64,000 bases of DNA from assembly GCA_036362985.1 (NCBI GenBank), contig JAYGXS010000003.1:38520495-38584494 (forward strand), in the 5' to 3' direction. Shown here piece by piece: positions 33,741-46,041 of this stretch. A program made the translations under genes and the position numbers. Below the pieces are notes generated by a model. It was not told the DNA's origin, made no database searches, and saw nothing but the letters and a program-made list of their open reading frames with translations. Each line of letters opens with the position of its first letter. Within the stretch, counting starts at the first letter, position 1. The stretch is from Ligula intestinalis (Eukaryota; Platyhelminthes; Cestoda; Diphyllobothriidea; Diphyllobothriidae).

Positions 33741-33915
33741 GAAAAATGTTTTGTATTGTCCCGCGACAACTCATTCAAATGCGTGCTATGGTAACTGTCT
33801 TCAACTTTATATTGACTGTACAATCGATTAAGTATCTGTATATTAATAAAGTTCTCATATGCATTCCTTACCTGCATTCCTTACCTGCAACCCTTCAAAT
33901 ATACAATATACACTT
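33741..33915 (+). repeat. LINE 3'-end fragment, copy 1
   Basis: The segment TGTTTTGTATTGTCCCGCGACAACTCATTC through CAACCCTTCAAATATAC matches 35876-36035 in the same orientation. An AATAAA occurs at 33844-33849 and a 13-base tandem duplication (CATTCCTTACCTG) at about 33862-33887. By comparison with copy 2, which has coding sequence upstream, this is the untranslated tail of a CR1-like LINE. Confidence 0.6.
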
Positions 33916-35619
33916 TTTATGGAGGTACAGCACGTAACAGCCTCAAAAGTTCATTACTCAATTTTATGGCACAAAACTTGGCTGATTTGCAAAATAGAAG
34001 TTTTTAAACTAACTTCGTTCTTCTTTCTCCGAAAATAATGCGCAATCTCATAATTACACTAACCTAAATGTCATGAATGCAAAAACATTTTTTTCGTTTT
34101 GGGAACAGATATAATTAAAAAGTTCCTGCTCTTCATGAATGTTCTTTTATAGTGCAACATGCAAGCACAAGTTCCCTTCTGCAACCTTTAATAGCGTAGG
34201 AAATTCTTCATATATCAACCAACGCTGGATTTCGCCAATTTGCGCCTCTATTTATCCCAGTATACTGAGCTGAACGGAATTTAATTCTAGTCAACATCAT
34301 TTTGCGCCTCAAGTCAACCCAATGAACTAAATAAACAACCTCAAAAGTTTGTTAAATCACCCAATCTCCAACCTTTCATCAGATATATGATCTACTGTAG
34401 AATTGACCACAGGAACGCGTCACGCCATCCTCCGCCCCAAAACCCGCTTGGGTAAACCCAAGTATGAAAACGGATGACTTAGACTATAGGCCCCAAAAAT
34501 GTGAAACGTTTGTCAGAGCCATTAGAGGAAGCTCAATAGCTGGATCCACTTCATGGAAATGAAGAGGTGAGACTGACCAGAACACATTGTGGACAACCGA
34601 GTTTGGGAATGGTCGCGCAGGAGGGGACCTTTGTGATGCTGGTAGATGAGAGCCTGCTACGATGACTGTTCTATGGTAATGCATCCAACATCGAAGGGTT
34701 GGATAAGGCACTGCCACGGAAACATTTCGCAACGAAGCAGCATATTTGAGAAAAGAACAAGCAGATAAAGAGGCCTGTTGGTAGAAGCGCAGCAGGAAGT
34801 GTGGAAAGCAGGAAGATAAAAAAAACTAGAATAAGGGAACGAAAGATTGGGAATTGCACTACGGTTGAGGAGTCCCCGCCGATGCACATCCAAGTCCTGC
34901 ACGCGCAGCAATTGTGCAATTTCACAGGAACGCCAACATGAAAACTGCAGAGAATAGTGGCACAATAAAGCCCCTGGCTCCGATTGGTCCTCATCGCCAA
35001 CACATACACTGGACCTAGGCAAGCCAAACCACACCATTTTGCATTAATGAACACACGAAAAACGTAAGTGCACAGGGCATTACCATGAATCTAGCAAAAT
35101 ACGATGGCGCGTATAGACCCCCGTAGGCAGATTGCACTGATCGGCAGTAAACCAACTAAGCCGGCACGAACAGCTAACCAAAATCTTAGTAAAAAATAAA
35201 ATAACTGCTCCGAGGTAACTGACAAGGAAAGTAAAGCAAATCATGAAATTCCGTAGTCAAAGACTGAAGGAGAAGCACGGTGCACACTGGATGGCGACAC
35301 TTTTTTTCACAGAATTATTTGAGGATCAACGAGGCGGAGGTGGGAGGCCACATTAAGGAGCCATTGCATCTTGAATCTCCTAATAGAAGTACTATTACTG
35401 CTACTAATATTGATACTAATATTACATCCACTACTACTACTGGTAAATTTACTGTTGCTGCTACCACAGGGCTTATAGGACAGAGGAAGATATTTATATC
35501 AAGTTTAGAAAGGTTGCTAACAGTGTTAGAGATTTGAAGTGGCTTTTGAGGTGTAACATAGCAGGTCGGAAGCCTCCTACATTCTAAATCATCACAGAAA
35601 GCGCATTTTTCGTTCTAGT

Positions 35620-36035
35620 CCATGCTCTTATAGAGTACGTGGCCACCATTACAAGGTCACAAAAGAACGCACTCAATTGCCCCTCAGAAAGCTTTTCTTC
35701 AGCCAACGAGTGGTACGACCTTGGATCTCGCTACCAAGGGAGACGGTTTCCGCCGACACCAACGCTGATTTTTAAAAGAAGATTTAATGGCACTTTATTT
35801 TACAAAAGGCGACTATCACAGCATTAGTTCTTAGTGCCAGCATTGTAAACCATTGTCCTGGCTCTTGTCTGTTTTCATACTGTTTTGCACTGTCCCGCGA
35901 TAACTCACTCGAATGTGTGTCAGGCTACCACGTCTCTCTACAACTTCATATTGACTGTAACAATGATTTGGGTTACTTTAAATTAATAGGGTCCTCAAGG
36001 GCATTCCTTGCCTGTAACCCTTCAAATATACGTAT
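35620..36035 (+). pseudogene. CR1-like LINE 3' end (RT C-terminus and tail), copy 2
   Basis: Translation of 35630-35790 gives VRGHHYKVTKERTQ, LRKLFFSQRVVRPWISLP and REVVSADTNADF, followed by KRRFNGTLF in a second frame. This is the typical end of CR1/L2-type reverse transcriptases (FFSxRVVNxWNSLPxxVV...SFKxxLD). A non-coding tail follows that matches 33741-33915. Everything 5' of the C-terminus is missing, as usual for a 5'-truncated insertion. A degenerate TAY trinucleotide repeat lies just upstream at 35385-35450. Confidence 0.72.
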
Positions 36036-38841
36036 ACAAAAATGACTTCTAGTTGTCCAGCGTAGCATTTAACACGATAGGCCCATTCAGTAGTTTAAAA
36101 ATTGCTTTTCCGGTTTTGAGCAATACACGCCGAGAGCTAATAAGTTCCGTTATTGAAAACTATACCCGAACTCCCATCGGAAAACGCAGAACATGGGCTA
36201 ACTATCAACAACCCAAAAGTATTGGTGCTATGGTGTCAAGCCTAATCGCGTAACAAATTGCTCGGTCACACATGTAGCGGTACGGAGAGTCATTAATTGA
36301 GCTTGATCTAACCTGCAGCCAGCTTGACTCTGATTGGTTGCTGGTCCTGAATGAGAGAGGAGCGATTGGAACAGGTCTTAGGCGCACGTTACCAGCTAAA
36401 ATAACTCAGCAAATCACTTAAATTACTATGAGCTGTATATTTTGGTGGATAACTCAATCCGCGGACCACGAGAACATCCCCCTGTCTCATCTGGGCATGG
36501 CAACCAGCGTCCTACCCGCGCAGGCGCCCGCGTTCAGGAGACGGGGGAAAACTCAGCTGCTTAATTACCCTCACCCTTTTCCTCCCCCTCCCCCTCCCTA
36601 AATTTGACGATTATATAATCGCTGTAATTAATCGACCAATTTTATTCCCCATGTCATGTACTGGCCTGACGATGAATGACCGAAAACGATCGTTTGCCAA
36701 CACGACTTTTCAATCGTAGAAATGGGAATTTTCGCTGAACTAACTCAGTTTTCTGGGCGGAAGGTCAGGTTGAAATGGCTCTATCGTAATGCAGTCTCTC
36801 GCACAGTAATTCCCACCGATTCGAGTCATGAAAACCCAGTTTCTGTGAGAAGAGACTAGCAGGCGGGGTGGCAGGCGTACACACGCGAGAGACTGGCAGC
36901 TGCGCCCACGTACATCTTCAGCTGCGCTGACTGCCTCCTACGAGCGAAAGATGGCAGATGTGGGAAAGGAGCGTGCACCAGATGCCAAAAACCTGTTTGC
37001 TCCTTGCAATCAAGGACTAACACGCAAAGCCCTTCCGGCAGTAAGAAGATATGCGGTTAGAGATTTTTTATTACGCTACATTTGCTGAGGTCAAAATGGC
37101 AGATAATTATTTTAAACGAGACTTTGCAAATGTAAAGACTACTCGGGGGTTTTTCCCCTGCCCAGCAACGGGCGCAATTTAACCAACTGATGTGAGTTAT
37201 ACGGTCGGGAAAGATTATCGAAGGAGTGTTGCGCAAATTGCTGCACAGTACAAAAGGTATGGAAACGATATATAAATGTCTCTCGGGTCACTGTGCAGCA
37301 CTCGACATAGAGATATTTAGACATCAGCTCACAACTGTAGATTAAAAAAGGAAAGCATTTGAACACTAACTGCTAGTAGATACCTCGGTGTGAAAACGTG
37401 GCAAAAAATAAGTGGCCTGAGCAAAGACTGTTTATAACTAAATAATTCCTTGAGAAGGCTCGAACGTTGAGGGTCGAGCGAAGAGGAACTCGGTACCCCG
37501 ACCACCTATAAGCCCCAAGTAAAACTTTCAACATCGAAACAGCCTGCATCCCACAGCAAACTTCGCCTTCTCAATAGGCAAGCGGCTTCGTTGTCCTGGT
37601 AACGGCAACAGTGGTGTTTATGGTGAGGATGATGGTGGTAGGTACTACTGATGTCCTTCTATGTGTGAGAGGTAAAAAACGTGGGTCGCAACCGGAAGTG
37701 TACGCGCACAAGTCAACCCTGGACCGCAAGAACTACGAGCGCACTAGGAGGGGCGTGGGACAGAACGCAAACACCGTCATCTAAAGTAAAAGACAGCGGT
37801 GCTTTCCTAAAAATGGGTGCGCTGGTAAGGCAATTGTTACCGCAACAAGCGAAGAGCATGCTCTAACAATGTACCAATGCACTGAATGTGTGACGCCGGA
37901 ATTCAGGTGTTTTTGCGTACCAGCGAAAGAGAACTCAATCCCCAATTTGGTGGCGGGGGGGGGTGGAGGTGGTAACCTAGACCCTAGAGCAGTTGCTTCT
38001 TCGTCAGACACAAGAAGCTCCTTGGCGAAAGAAGAGTACGCCGATAATAATAGAATTTGGCTGTCTACCGAAGCCACTATGATCTGCATCATTCGCACAG
38101 AACTCCACAAGTTAATATTGTCTTGCACGATCAAGTGATAAGAATGAAGGTTAAACAACACGGAAGCTGTACGTCTCAAATAGAGAAGGATGAGGCATAG
38201 GAAAGAACTGCCAGTGGCTTTAGTAAGATGTCGCATCTAGTTAGGAGACGTTATTGTTCTTTTGTGCTTTCGAATCCCTAAAAGTGGCATTATAGATTTT
38301 CATCCATGGGAATGGCACACAATATTAACAAAATTCTAAGCTCTGGTCTGCGATCGTTAGGGCCCGAAAATTTTCAAAAGAGTGCACAGCCAAGAGCCAC
38401 AAATCATAAACATTGCGAAAGTTACAATTTATTACAAAGGACTCAATGAGTCTCAGCGCCAAGACGACAGGTTGCATAAAGCTCGGCAACTGACCCGGTA
38501 TAAAACCCGCCCTGTGCATGCCCTAGAGATGTTGACTGTGCTCTGCCGACCGAAGCGAGCAGCACACACACATACACGTGCATGCACAGAGAGAGAGAGA
38601 GAACTCTAAAAAAATTGAACAGATAATAAGATTACCCGCATTTAGCTTTGATGGCGCATTCCAGTGTTAACCAGGGCGTTGCCACTGCACTCGGCGCATT
38701 TCCTTCGAGTCACATGCGAACCGCGCGTCAAGCGGAATCAGGGTGGAATATGCCCTTCCAGTAGATAGGACATTCGCATAACTTCTGGTCTACCAACCGG
38801 ACAAGTCCTTCCCGGCCACCACCGCATGCGTTCAGTGACGA

Positions 38842-39063
38842 ATGGAACACAGCCTAGCGCATACCCCAGCGGTGGCTGTGGCACCAGCCGCCGCCGCCGC
38901 CATCGTCGCAGTGAAACCTACGTTCACCTACATTGCGCCCGAAGTTCACCCAAGGCATTTGGCACTCCGACGAAACCTGCCTACCGACTTGACGCTCATC
39001 AAGACCACTGTCCGGCGAAATGGGTCGGTTGTTTACCAGACAGGTCACCACAGTGCTTTGTGA
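38842..39063 (+). other. Short GC-rich open frame ending at AATAAA
   Basis: A 73-codon frame with an Ala/Val/Pro-rich start (APAAAAAIVAVKPTF), then basic residues, closing with TGA. The stop overlaps GTGAATAAAATC, a poly(A)-signal hexamer. It is GC-richer than its surroundings and antisense to the ASX intron. I recognise no family. It may be the last exon of a nested gene, a retroelement fragment, or nothing. Confidence 0.2.
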
Positions 39064-39126
39064 ATAAAATCAAAATTACTTCCCGTAGGAATAGGGTATA
39101 TCAACCCACTGCGAATACTGTACCAC

Positions 39127-39400
39127 CCTAACGCCTACTCTGGCCATGTCATTAATCGTTAACCCTAGTTCTTAATCCCTATGTCCTTTAATGAAAACTC
39201 GAAGGCCACCATGACCAAAACCCATAGTTTTAAAAAACCTTAACCGAAAACCCTTGGGCCTAATCCTAAACATGAAATCCAAATCCTGAAAGTGTAGTCA
39301 CTCAAGCCTGGAAAACCTTAGCTCTAAGAAGATTCTGACTTCTGACACTGACCGCAAGCCTAACCGAGGCCCTAACCGAACTTAGAATCTGATAAGGGTA
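39127..39400. repeat. Degenerate CCCTAA-rich tract
   Basis: The plus strand repeatedly shows CCCTAA-like words: CACCCTAACG, GTTAACCCTAG, CTTAATCCC, CCTAATCCTAAAC, GCCTAACCGAGGCCCTAACCG. The spacing is irregular. CCCTAA is the flatworm telomere unit, so this could be an ancient interstitial telomere-like array or merely a biased stretch. Confidence 0.35.
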
Positions 39401-41568
39401 GCTTTCACAGCAAAGTAAACACCTAATTCCTTTTGCGACCTATTGTCAGACAAACTCTACTTAACTACACCTACGTAACTAAGGTTGATTTTTGAACAAA
39501 CTCTGTCCTTAGCTTACTTCCAAATGAAATAAACAAACACAGTTGGTCCACTGCGTAATATGTAAGCAGGCAAGTTTGATCCATGCTGCGTCAGAAAAAA
39601 ATATTTGACACCGCAAGCTACATTTGACGGTCAACATGCTTTTCAGGCAAGGGTGAAACGGGTCAGAGGCATAAAAAGCATCAAGTGCACTTGAAGAATT
39701 CACAAGGACAAGAACGTGAACGTGCACACGGCAAACAGAGACCCTCGAAAAATTCGTGAAAAGTGAAAGACGGGTTTACGGTATCGGAACTATGCACCAA
39801 CACTAGTAACCGACCTGACCAAAGCAGAATTTCTTAGCGGAACCCAGTGAGTAAAAAACGAGGAAGGCTTATAAGTGAGCATAAAGTGGTATCATATCTG
39901 TGTGCGTGAGTAGTTCACGTGACCACTGGTAACACGCAGTCAATGATCTGGAGCAGAAGAGACTGATCATGATGATCTTTCTCTCAAGAGAGATCAAGGG
40001 GTGGTCAGATTATGAAAAACAGTGCCAAGAAGGACCAGAGGTATCGACCAGATAACCAGCTTCAATGCGGAAGATAAAACAAGCGAAGAGGATGTCGCCA
40101 TCAAATAATTTCAGCACCAATATAACCGACAGTGAAATCGGTCATCGAACACACATCAGCTTGCTTAGATGAATCTACTTCTGCACCGAACAACAAACAA
40201 TTCGGCATACTTTTGGAGCGCAGAGAGCGTGATTTACCAACCAAAACGCCGAAATCGCCTTCTTGACTAATTAACAAAGGTAATTATTCGTACCAAAGCA
40301 CTTCTACATTGTTCAGATGACAGACGCGAAGCATGTGCAATGCCATTCGAGTATACGTGGTCCCGTACGATCAACTTTCGTTCGCCCGGTTGCCAAACAG
40401 ACATTGCTTGGTATTACTTCCCAAGAATAAAGAAAAAAACTTAAAGAGAAAACGCTTTCAGAAGGGAGAACAGGTCAAGAAAACATCGCGTGAGGCGGTA
40501 GCTCAGCCGTAGTTTAGAAGAATAAAAATAGTGTTTAGAATAGTACAAAAGCTATGCATACAAGTGTATATCATTCAATTGACAGTACTTTGAAGGGTTT
40601 ACGTTTTGAAGATGCTAGTTTTAAAAATTTTACATTTATTGAACCAAATAAACAACTTTCATCGTTTGGACCTCCTCTGGTACCATGTCGGAATATACTT
40701 TCGTTCCGTTGGCAGCACGATTATCATGAAAAAAGGGTTCTCGGGAAACACATGAAGAAATTTTAAAAATATGGGCATCTGAATGTTTTTTTTGAGAGCC
40801 TTGTACGTTCACAATGTGAGCACTCGGGACGAATAATAAAATGACAAGGTTAATCCTTTGTGGAACGCAAAGATATGCTGAAAGTGCTAACTTTCACCTC
40901 ATTTGCCTTTTCTCTACTTCCTTTTTGTCCCCTGTTTAGCTTTGTCTCAGAGGTTGGATCCGCAATGGATTTCGAAACGTCAGGCGAATAAAATGGTTGC
41001 GAAAGCGATTACATCGGCTTCTTCTCAATTACTTCCTGGGACTCGCATGTTCGTTTGTACTGGCAAGATATAGTTTCGCCTAAAGCTACACTACAGGTAA
41101 TACGCAAGCACTAAATGCGCATAAGCGGCATCCAGACGAGTCTTTGTTGGCTCAGGTTGTTGCCGACAGATCTTATTGTGCTGAACAGGAATGTGAAACA
41201 TGACAGGAGAGGCAACAGTGAAACATGAATTTAAATTTATTTGATCCATCCGACGCATTTGTTTCTCCGGAGAATTGGTTTCAAAGGAAGTTACACAAAG
41301 AAAACCGAGGCATTTTGCATAAAAGCAAACGCGCGTTCTGGTGAGAGCCGAGGGGGGCAAAGTTATATATTTTCTGTGGTAAAAAGGAGAGCAATAAAAG
41401 CAATACGAGATTACGCTGCCTGTCCTATTGAATTCGAAAATAGGATTTGACGCTAACCAAAATTAATTAGAAGCAGACACAAGAAATCAAATTCTTTCCA
41501 AGGAAAAAAATCACATTTGAAAATTTTCCGTTGCAAATTGGTAGCTTTTGTCCTATTAAACACAGTAC

Positions 41569-41753
41569 AGTAGTTGCCGGCTATTAAGCCCACCTCGGGC
41601 GCAGACCAAATTGGGCTTAATAAGCGGCGGGCTTATTAACCGTGGGCTTAATGCAGCAGTCGCGGGTTATTGAGTCCACTTCGGGCCCAGACCAAATCGG
41701 GCTTAATAAGCGGCGGGCTTATTAACCGTGGGCTTAATAGCCGGCGACCACTG
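41569..41753. mobile_element. MITE of Tc1/mariner (pogo/Tigger-like) type, 185 bp
   Basis: The element is bounded by TA on both sides (41567-41568 and 41754-41755). It has terminal inverted repeats of about 26 bases that differ at two positions: CAGTAGTTGCCGGC on the left and CAGTGGTCGCCGGC on the right, then TATTAAGCCCAC. CAGT-starting ends and TA duplication are typical of pogo/Tigger-class transposons. Inside, an 86-base unit (TCGGGCxCAGACCAAAT onward) is present twice from 41595 and 41681. The palindrome TTAATAAGC/GCTTATTAA recurs, so the element can fold on itself. There is no coding capacity. Confidence 0.85.
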
Positions 41754-44700
41754 TATCAAGAATGGTTGAAAAAAGTTATACCGCACAAAAATGTAAATAC
41801 ACGAACAAGAAAGCAGGGGTGCATCTAAGCAAGCGATTGCTTGCGGATATTTTCTCATTTTTCGGGCATAACTAATTTATAGGGGGGAAAACGTGTTTAT
41901 GTAGATCTTGACTCAACATTCTGAAAAAGTAGTTGAATGTTTGCGATGGTTGAGTGGGACATGCACTTTCATTGAAAATACACAAATCCAAAGCTGTCGG
42001 CCAGGGCAGTCATAACTTTTGAAACTGCATAAATATAAGGCATTGTTAATTCCCGCTCAAAAGTTTAAACTTGTTTTTGATAGAATCACTTAGAAACACG
42101 AGAATCATTTTTTGTAGAACGCATTAGGTATGCTTGAGCTGAAGTGGTCATACATAGTTTGCACGTCAAGTGTCACGCATTGCCTCGTCGACAGCAATTT
42201 CTTCGTCACAGTTAGCCAGTGTATTCTAACCTTCAACTTCGCGATTAATCTACTCGCTTAAACAGTTTTCAGCGGCCGATAACCGCTTCCGCCCCTGAAA
42301 TAGCGTACCCGTCCTAATCTTGCCTTCTTTACTTGACCTAGTGACCCCGCCTAGTCGTTACATCCGAATCGTGCCACCTTTTTTGTCTATATCTGTTGCT
42401 TTACGATTTGCCAGGTAACAGATTGCGAAAGACGGTGTGCGGTAAGAGGAACATAACCCTGGCAGTAAGATTAGCAGTTAGGCCCAACCCTTCTGTAAAT
42501 CTCACAAATGACCAACTTTTAAAACTGATAATGGGTTTAAGCTAGAAAATGAAACGTCAGGCCAAGAAAAGGTCTTCTTCCAGCGATCACATCTTCTGTT
42601 TCGATACAATTAACACCAATGTTAGTCTAAGCGTACTATTCTTGATAAAGGTTCGGTTTAAAGGTTAAGATTACTGTGAGGTTTGGGTGCTACAGTTAGA
42701 ATTAAGGCTTTAATGTTTAGTTCAAATACCACAGGCGTCTGCGGTTCCCGTTTTATCCATGGCATTACATATGGTAACGTTACCATTGACCTGTTAGGAG
42801 AAATCAATTAAACAATAAACTAGGGCACCAGAACTGACCCAATTGGATATAGAGGTATGTAGAGCGTGGCGCGTACAGGCAGTGGCCTGTTCACTGACTA
42901 CATCCACACCCATTTTTACTTGGGCCTGTCATTAGAATGTGATGGATTTCAGAAGTAGAGTGGGTTGGATACAACGAAAGCGTACCATCACATAACCTCG
43001 GCTGACCTGCAAGTTATCATTACCTCCTGGTGTCAATGGTGGTTTTACAACAGTCGGGCTATAACACAGGATGCTTCCAAGCCTGCTACCAACAATCACT
43101 GATTGTACCGAGTGGCACGCATTCGTCAAGCCCGCACTCCACTTGAACCAGAGCTCACCACGCAAGTGAGAAGTGTACATTCTCCATCTGACTATTTCGC
43201 CTTGTGTTAGTATGTTGGCCACACAGTTTGCATCAAAGTTGCCTTTTTAATGTCAACTAGCAGGCCGACGATTAACCCTCCGACAAAGGGTATATGCAGG
43301 TACGGACAAAAGTATCCAAGTGTTCATTACTAACTATTCGAGGACTACTACATGCTGTACGCCGTTGTTGAAGAGAAAATGCAGAGTATGGTGGACGTCT
43401 TTGTTCCCGGGTGCCTAGACTGAACCACAAACCAATACCCGGCGTCAGTTCTCCAATGAACCGAATTAGGGCCAAGTGTCCACGGTAATTACCTCGCAAC
43501 CATAGACCTAGCTAATGAGGAGATTTACAGCACAGAGCTCTACAGTCGTCGGCAGTCCGCAATGTTCGGTCTGGAATCAACAGGCTAATCTCTTAAAAAT
43601 AAAAATGAGAAGATAGATGGCTGTCGTTCCCACAAGCACATGGTGCATCAACATTGGGCAAGAAAGTGAAACTACTTTTACCTAAAATACCGCTACAGGA
43701 TCCTAAATGTAAACCGGCAAAAACGGGCCGGGGAAGTGCTCAGCATCCGCGCTATGTTGCGACAAGTTTAATCGCAATGGGTCAACCGCAGTGTAAGGAT
43801 GGATGACGAGCGGCTGCTCAAGTGACGTTAGCACAAGCAAAGTGGACAAAATCAACGGTACAAAGACAGCTGGAGCAGCTATGATAAGCACCCGAGACGA
43901 TCCAGGAAACTTGAAAAATTAAAGTGCACTACTGGCGGATTTAGAGTGCGCTGTAATGCTGAAGCCAACTGAAAATCGGCAAAGCACCAGAATACCCGGA
44001 ACGAATGCCTAATTTATGCTAATAGTTTCATTTCCAACCTACGTTTATGGTACAGGGTAGCATAATGGGGCATCTTCAGGTACACCACTATGACAGTAGG
44101 ACCAACTCACCTGCCACACCATAAAACAGCATAACCGTCACCACCACAACTGGATGCCCTCACATCTAATCTGACCGTGACCACATCGCAATTGTGGTCT
44201 GCCTTAGTCATATATCTTGGTATCGCAATGGAAGTAATGGCAAGTCAAAGGAGGCCCCTAAGAACAATGCATACAGTGTCAACATGTTAGACTCTAATCA
44301 CACACAAGAATCACGTAAAGGTCAGGTCAGTTGTCCGGCAATCTATCGCAGAGCGACTGAATAACCGATATCAGGAAGCCCAGACAACAGTTATCACGTC
44401 AACATTATCGACCCACTGTCCAATAGAATGCAGACGTTGCGTAGCCTGTTTAAGCCGCGCTAGCCTACATGTCATCGACTGAGAGAACATCCCAAACTGC
44501 GCATGCAATAAATATTCGATACAATTAGTCAATATATTAACGTCAGACGAAATAACCAGATGGAGACTGTACACCTTTTCACTTGCTTGGTGAGCTCCGG
44601 TTCAAGTGGAGTGGGTGATCAGCTAATGAGTACTACCTATACAATCAGTGATCGTTGGAAGTATAGTTGGGATGATCGCATTGACTGATGAAGTTCACGC

Positions 44701-45225
44701 TCCGTTTACGTATCAAGCATGACCTGCTACCTAACTTTACTTCAGCATGTGTCGTACAGTTCACCTGTGCGAAGTTGCCGAAACGATTGCGCTAAGGTGC
44801 TAATGCAGTCTAGCGCGTTGTCATCAGCAAATGATACCTCTGCTTTAGGTATTGTACAACGCAGGAACTGAATGCAGTGAGTCACTGAGCAGTAGTTCAA
44901 ACAACATACTTTTGAAAAACGAGCATAACACAAATCGGTACCGGTTTAAAGTAAACTTTATGGGATAAAAAAATTCAAAGGGAACGAACCGTAGCATGTT
45001 TCGCCATCGTAAACACAATTTAGCAACCTCTATCTGACAAGGTATTTGAGCCTCAGTAGATAGTCAGCTAACCTAGGCGCCTACGGAAATTATTCGGTTT
45101 GATTTCGCAATAATACAGTGCTTTTTTGCCTAGGGAATCCAAATAGGCAGGTCGCGCCTCGTTAGGTGTAAAGGCGGATAAAAAAAGTAAGTGTAAGCCG
45201 AACGGCATAAAGTTGAGAACTTTAC

Positions 45226-46041
45226 CTGGGAACTGCTCAAGCGACGGGAGGGTGTGACCAGTGCGCAAGCAGTCGGTTTAGTGGGCCAATCGATGCGACC
45301 AGAATTGCCTTTACCAGGCACTGCACAGGCCGCCGCAGTAGCAGCAGCATCGGTAGGAGGGAAAGACAGCTTGCGGCTTTCTAGCTCTACGGGACTGTAA
45401 CCTTCAGATGTGGTTGTTGTTGAGGGAGATTGGGTGGCGTTGCGGGGACCCTCATTCTCGTCATCCGCCTCCTCAGCAACGTCCTCCTCGTCATCAAGCT
45501 CGTCATCGGCGAGAGAGGCAGGACGATTACATGGGACAGTGGTAGTAGACGCAAACCGCCTTCGTTGATGCGTATCGATCCGAAAGAGCTTGGACGGAAG
45601 AAGCAACGACCCTGATCGGGAAGGCGAGGAGGAGGTTGAGGTAGAAAAGACGATCTCATCTTTGGCCTCAGCAGAGGCATCCGCAGTCGCAGCCGAAGCA
45701 GCAGCAGGTGCGGAGGCTTTGCGTTTTCGACTGAGCCGGGTGGTTATCCGCTGAATGTCGCCTAATTGTCCCTTTTCCTCCATTTCGGCTTTACTGGGCC
45801 GTTTCAGTTGGCCTTTTGTAAGAGGTTTTTTAACGCCATTTGTAGGTTTGCGGTTGCCCGTACCGCTGACTGAAGACGCGATAGTACTAACAGCGGTGGT
45901 TAGAGAGGGCAGGGTCGCCAGTTTAATGTCGGTAGCCAGGTTTTTGTCTGGTGGGACGGCTGTTTCTACGAGGTCCGAGTCATTGTTACGCAGACCGGGA
46001 AGCAGGTTCGAAGAACCAGGTTTCGGTACACACTCCCACGA
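45226..46041 (-). CDS. ASX/ASXL homologue, exon 3
   Basis: A 272-codon exon in phase 0 at both ends. The acceptor is TTTTTGTTTTACTAAG before TCGTGGGAG (SWECVPKPG) and the donor is CCCAG|GTAAAG at 45226/45225. The ATG at 46140 lies in the intron and is not a start. Content: Ser/Thr-rich lead, a Lys/Arg-rich part (GVKKPLTKGQLKRPSKAEM, ITTRLSRKRKASA), an Ala-rich spacer, an acidic block (DDELDDEEDVAEEADDENE) and a Ser/Pro-rich end. The basic clusters could act as nuclear localisation signals. No enzyme domain is seen. It follows the DEUBAD exons and belongs to the disordered middle of the protein. Confidence 0.78.

Larger units (their letters stand above)
27340..45225 (-). other. ASX intron 3 (17.9 kb), rich in mobile elements
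   Basis: The span between the exon 3 donor and the exon 4 acceptor, phase 0. It holds a Penelope-like pair (31.2-32.9 kb), two LINE 3' ends (33.7 and 35.6 kb), a degenerate telomere-like tract (39.1 kb) and a MITE (41.6 kb). The remainder (27.4-31.1, 36.1-38.6, 39.5-41.5 and 41.8-45.2 kb) is AT-rich with no supported gene. Additional phase-compatible exons cannot be ruled out. Simple repeats include a G run at 37956-37966 and CA/GA runs at 38562-38602. Confidence 0.6.
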
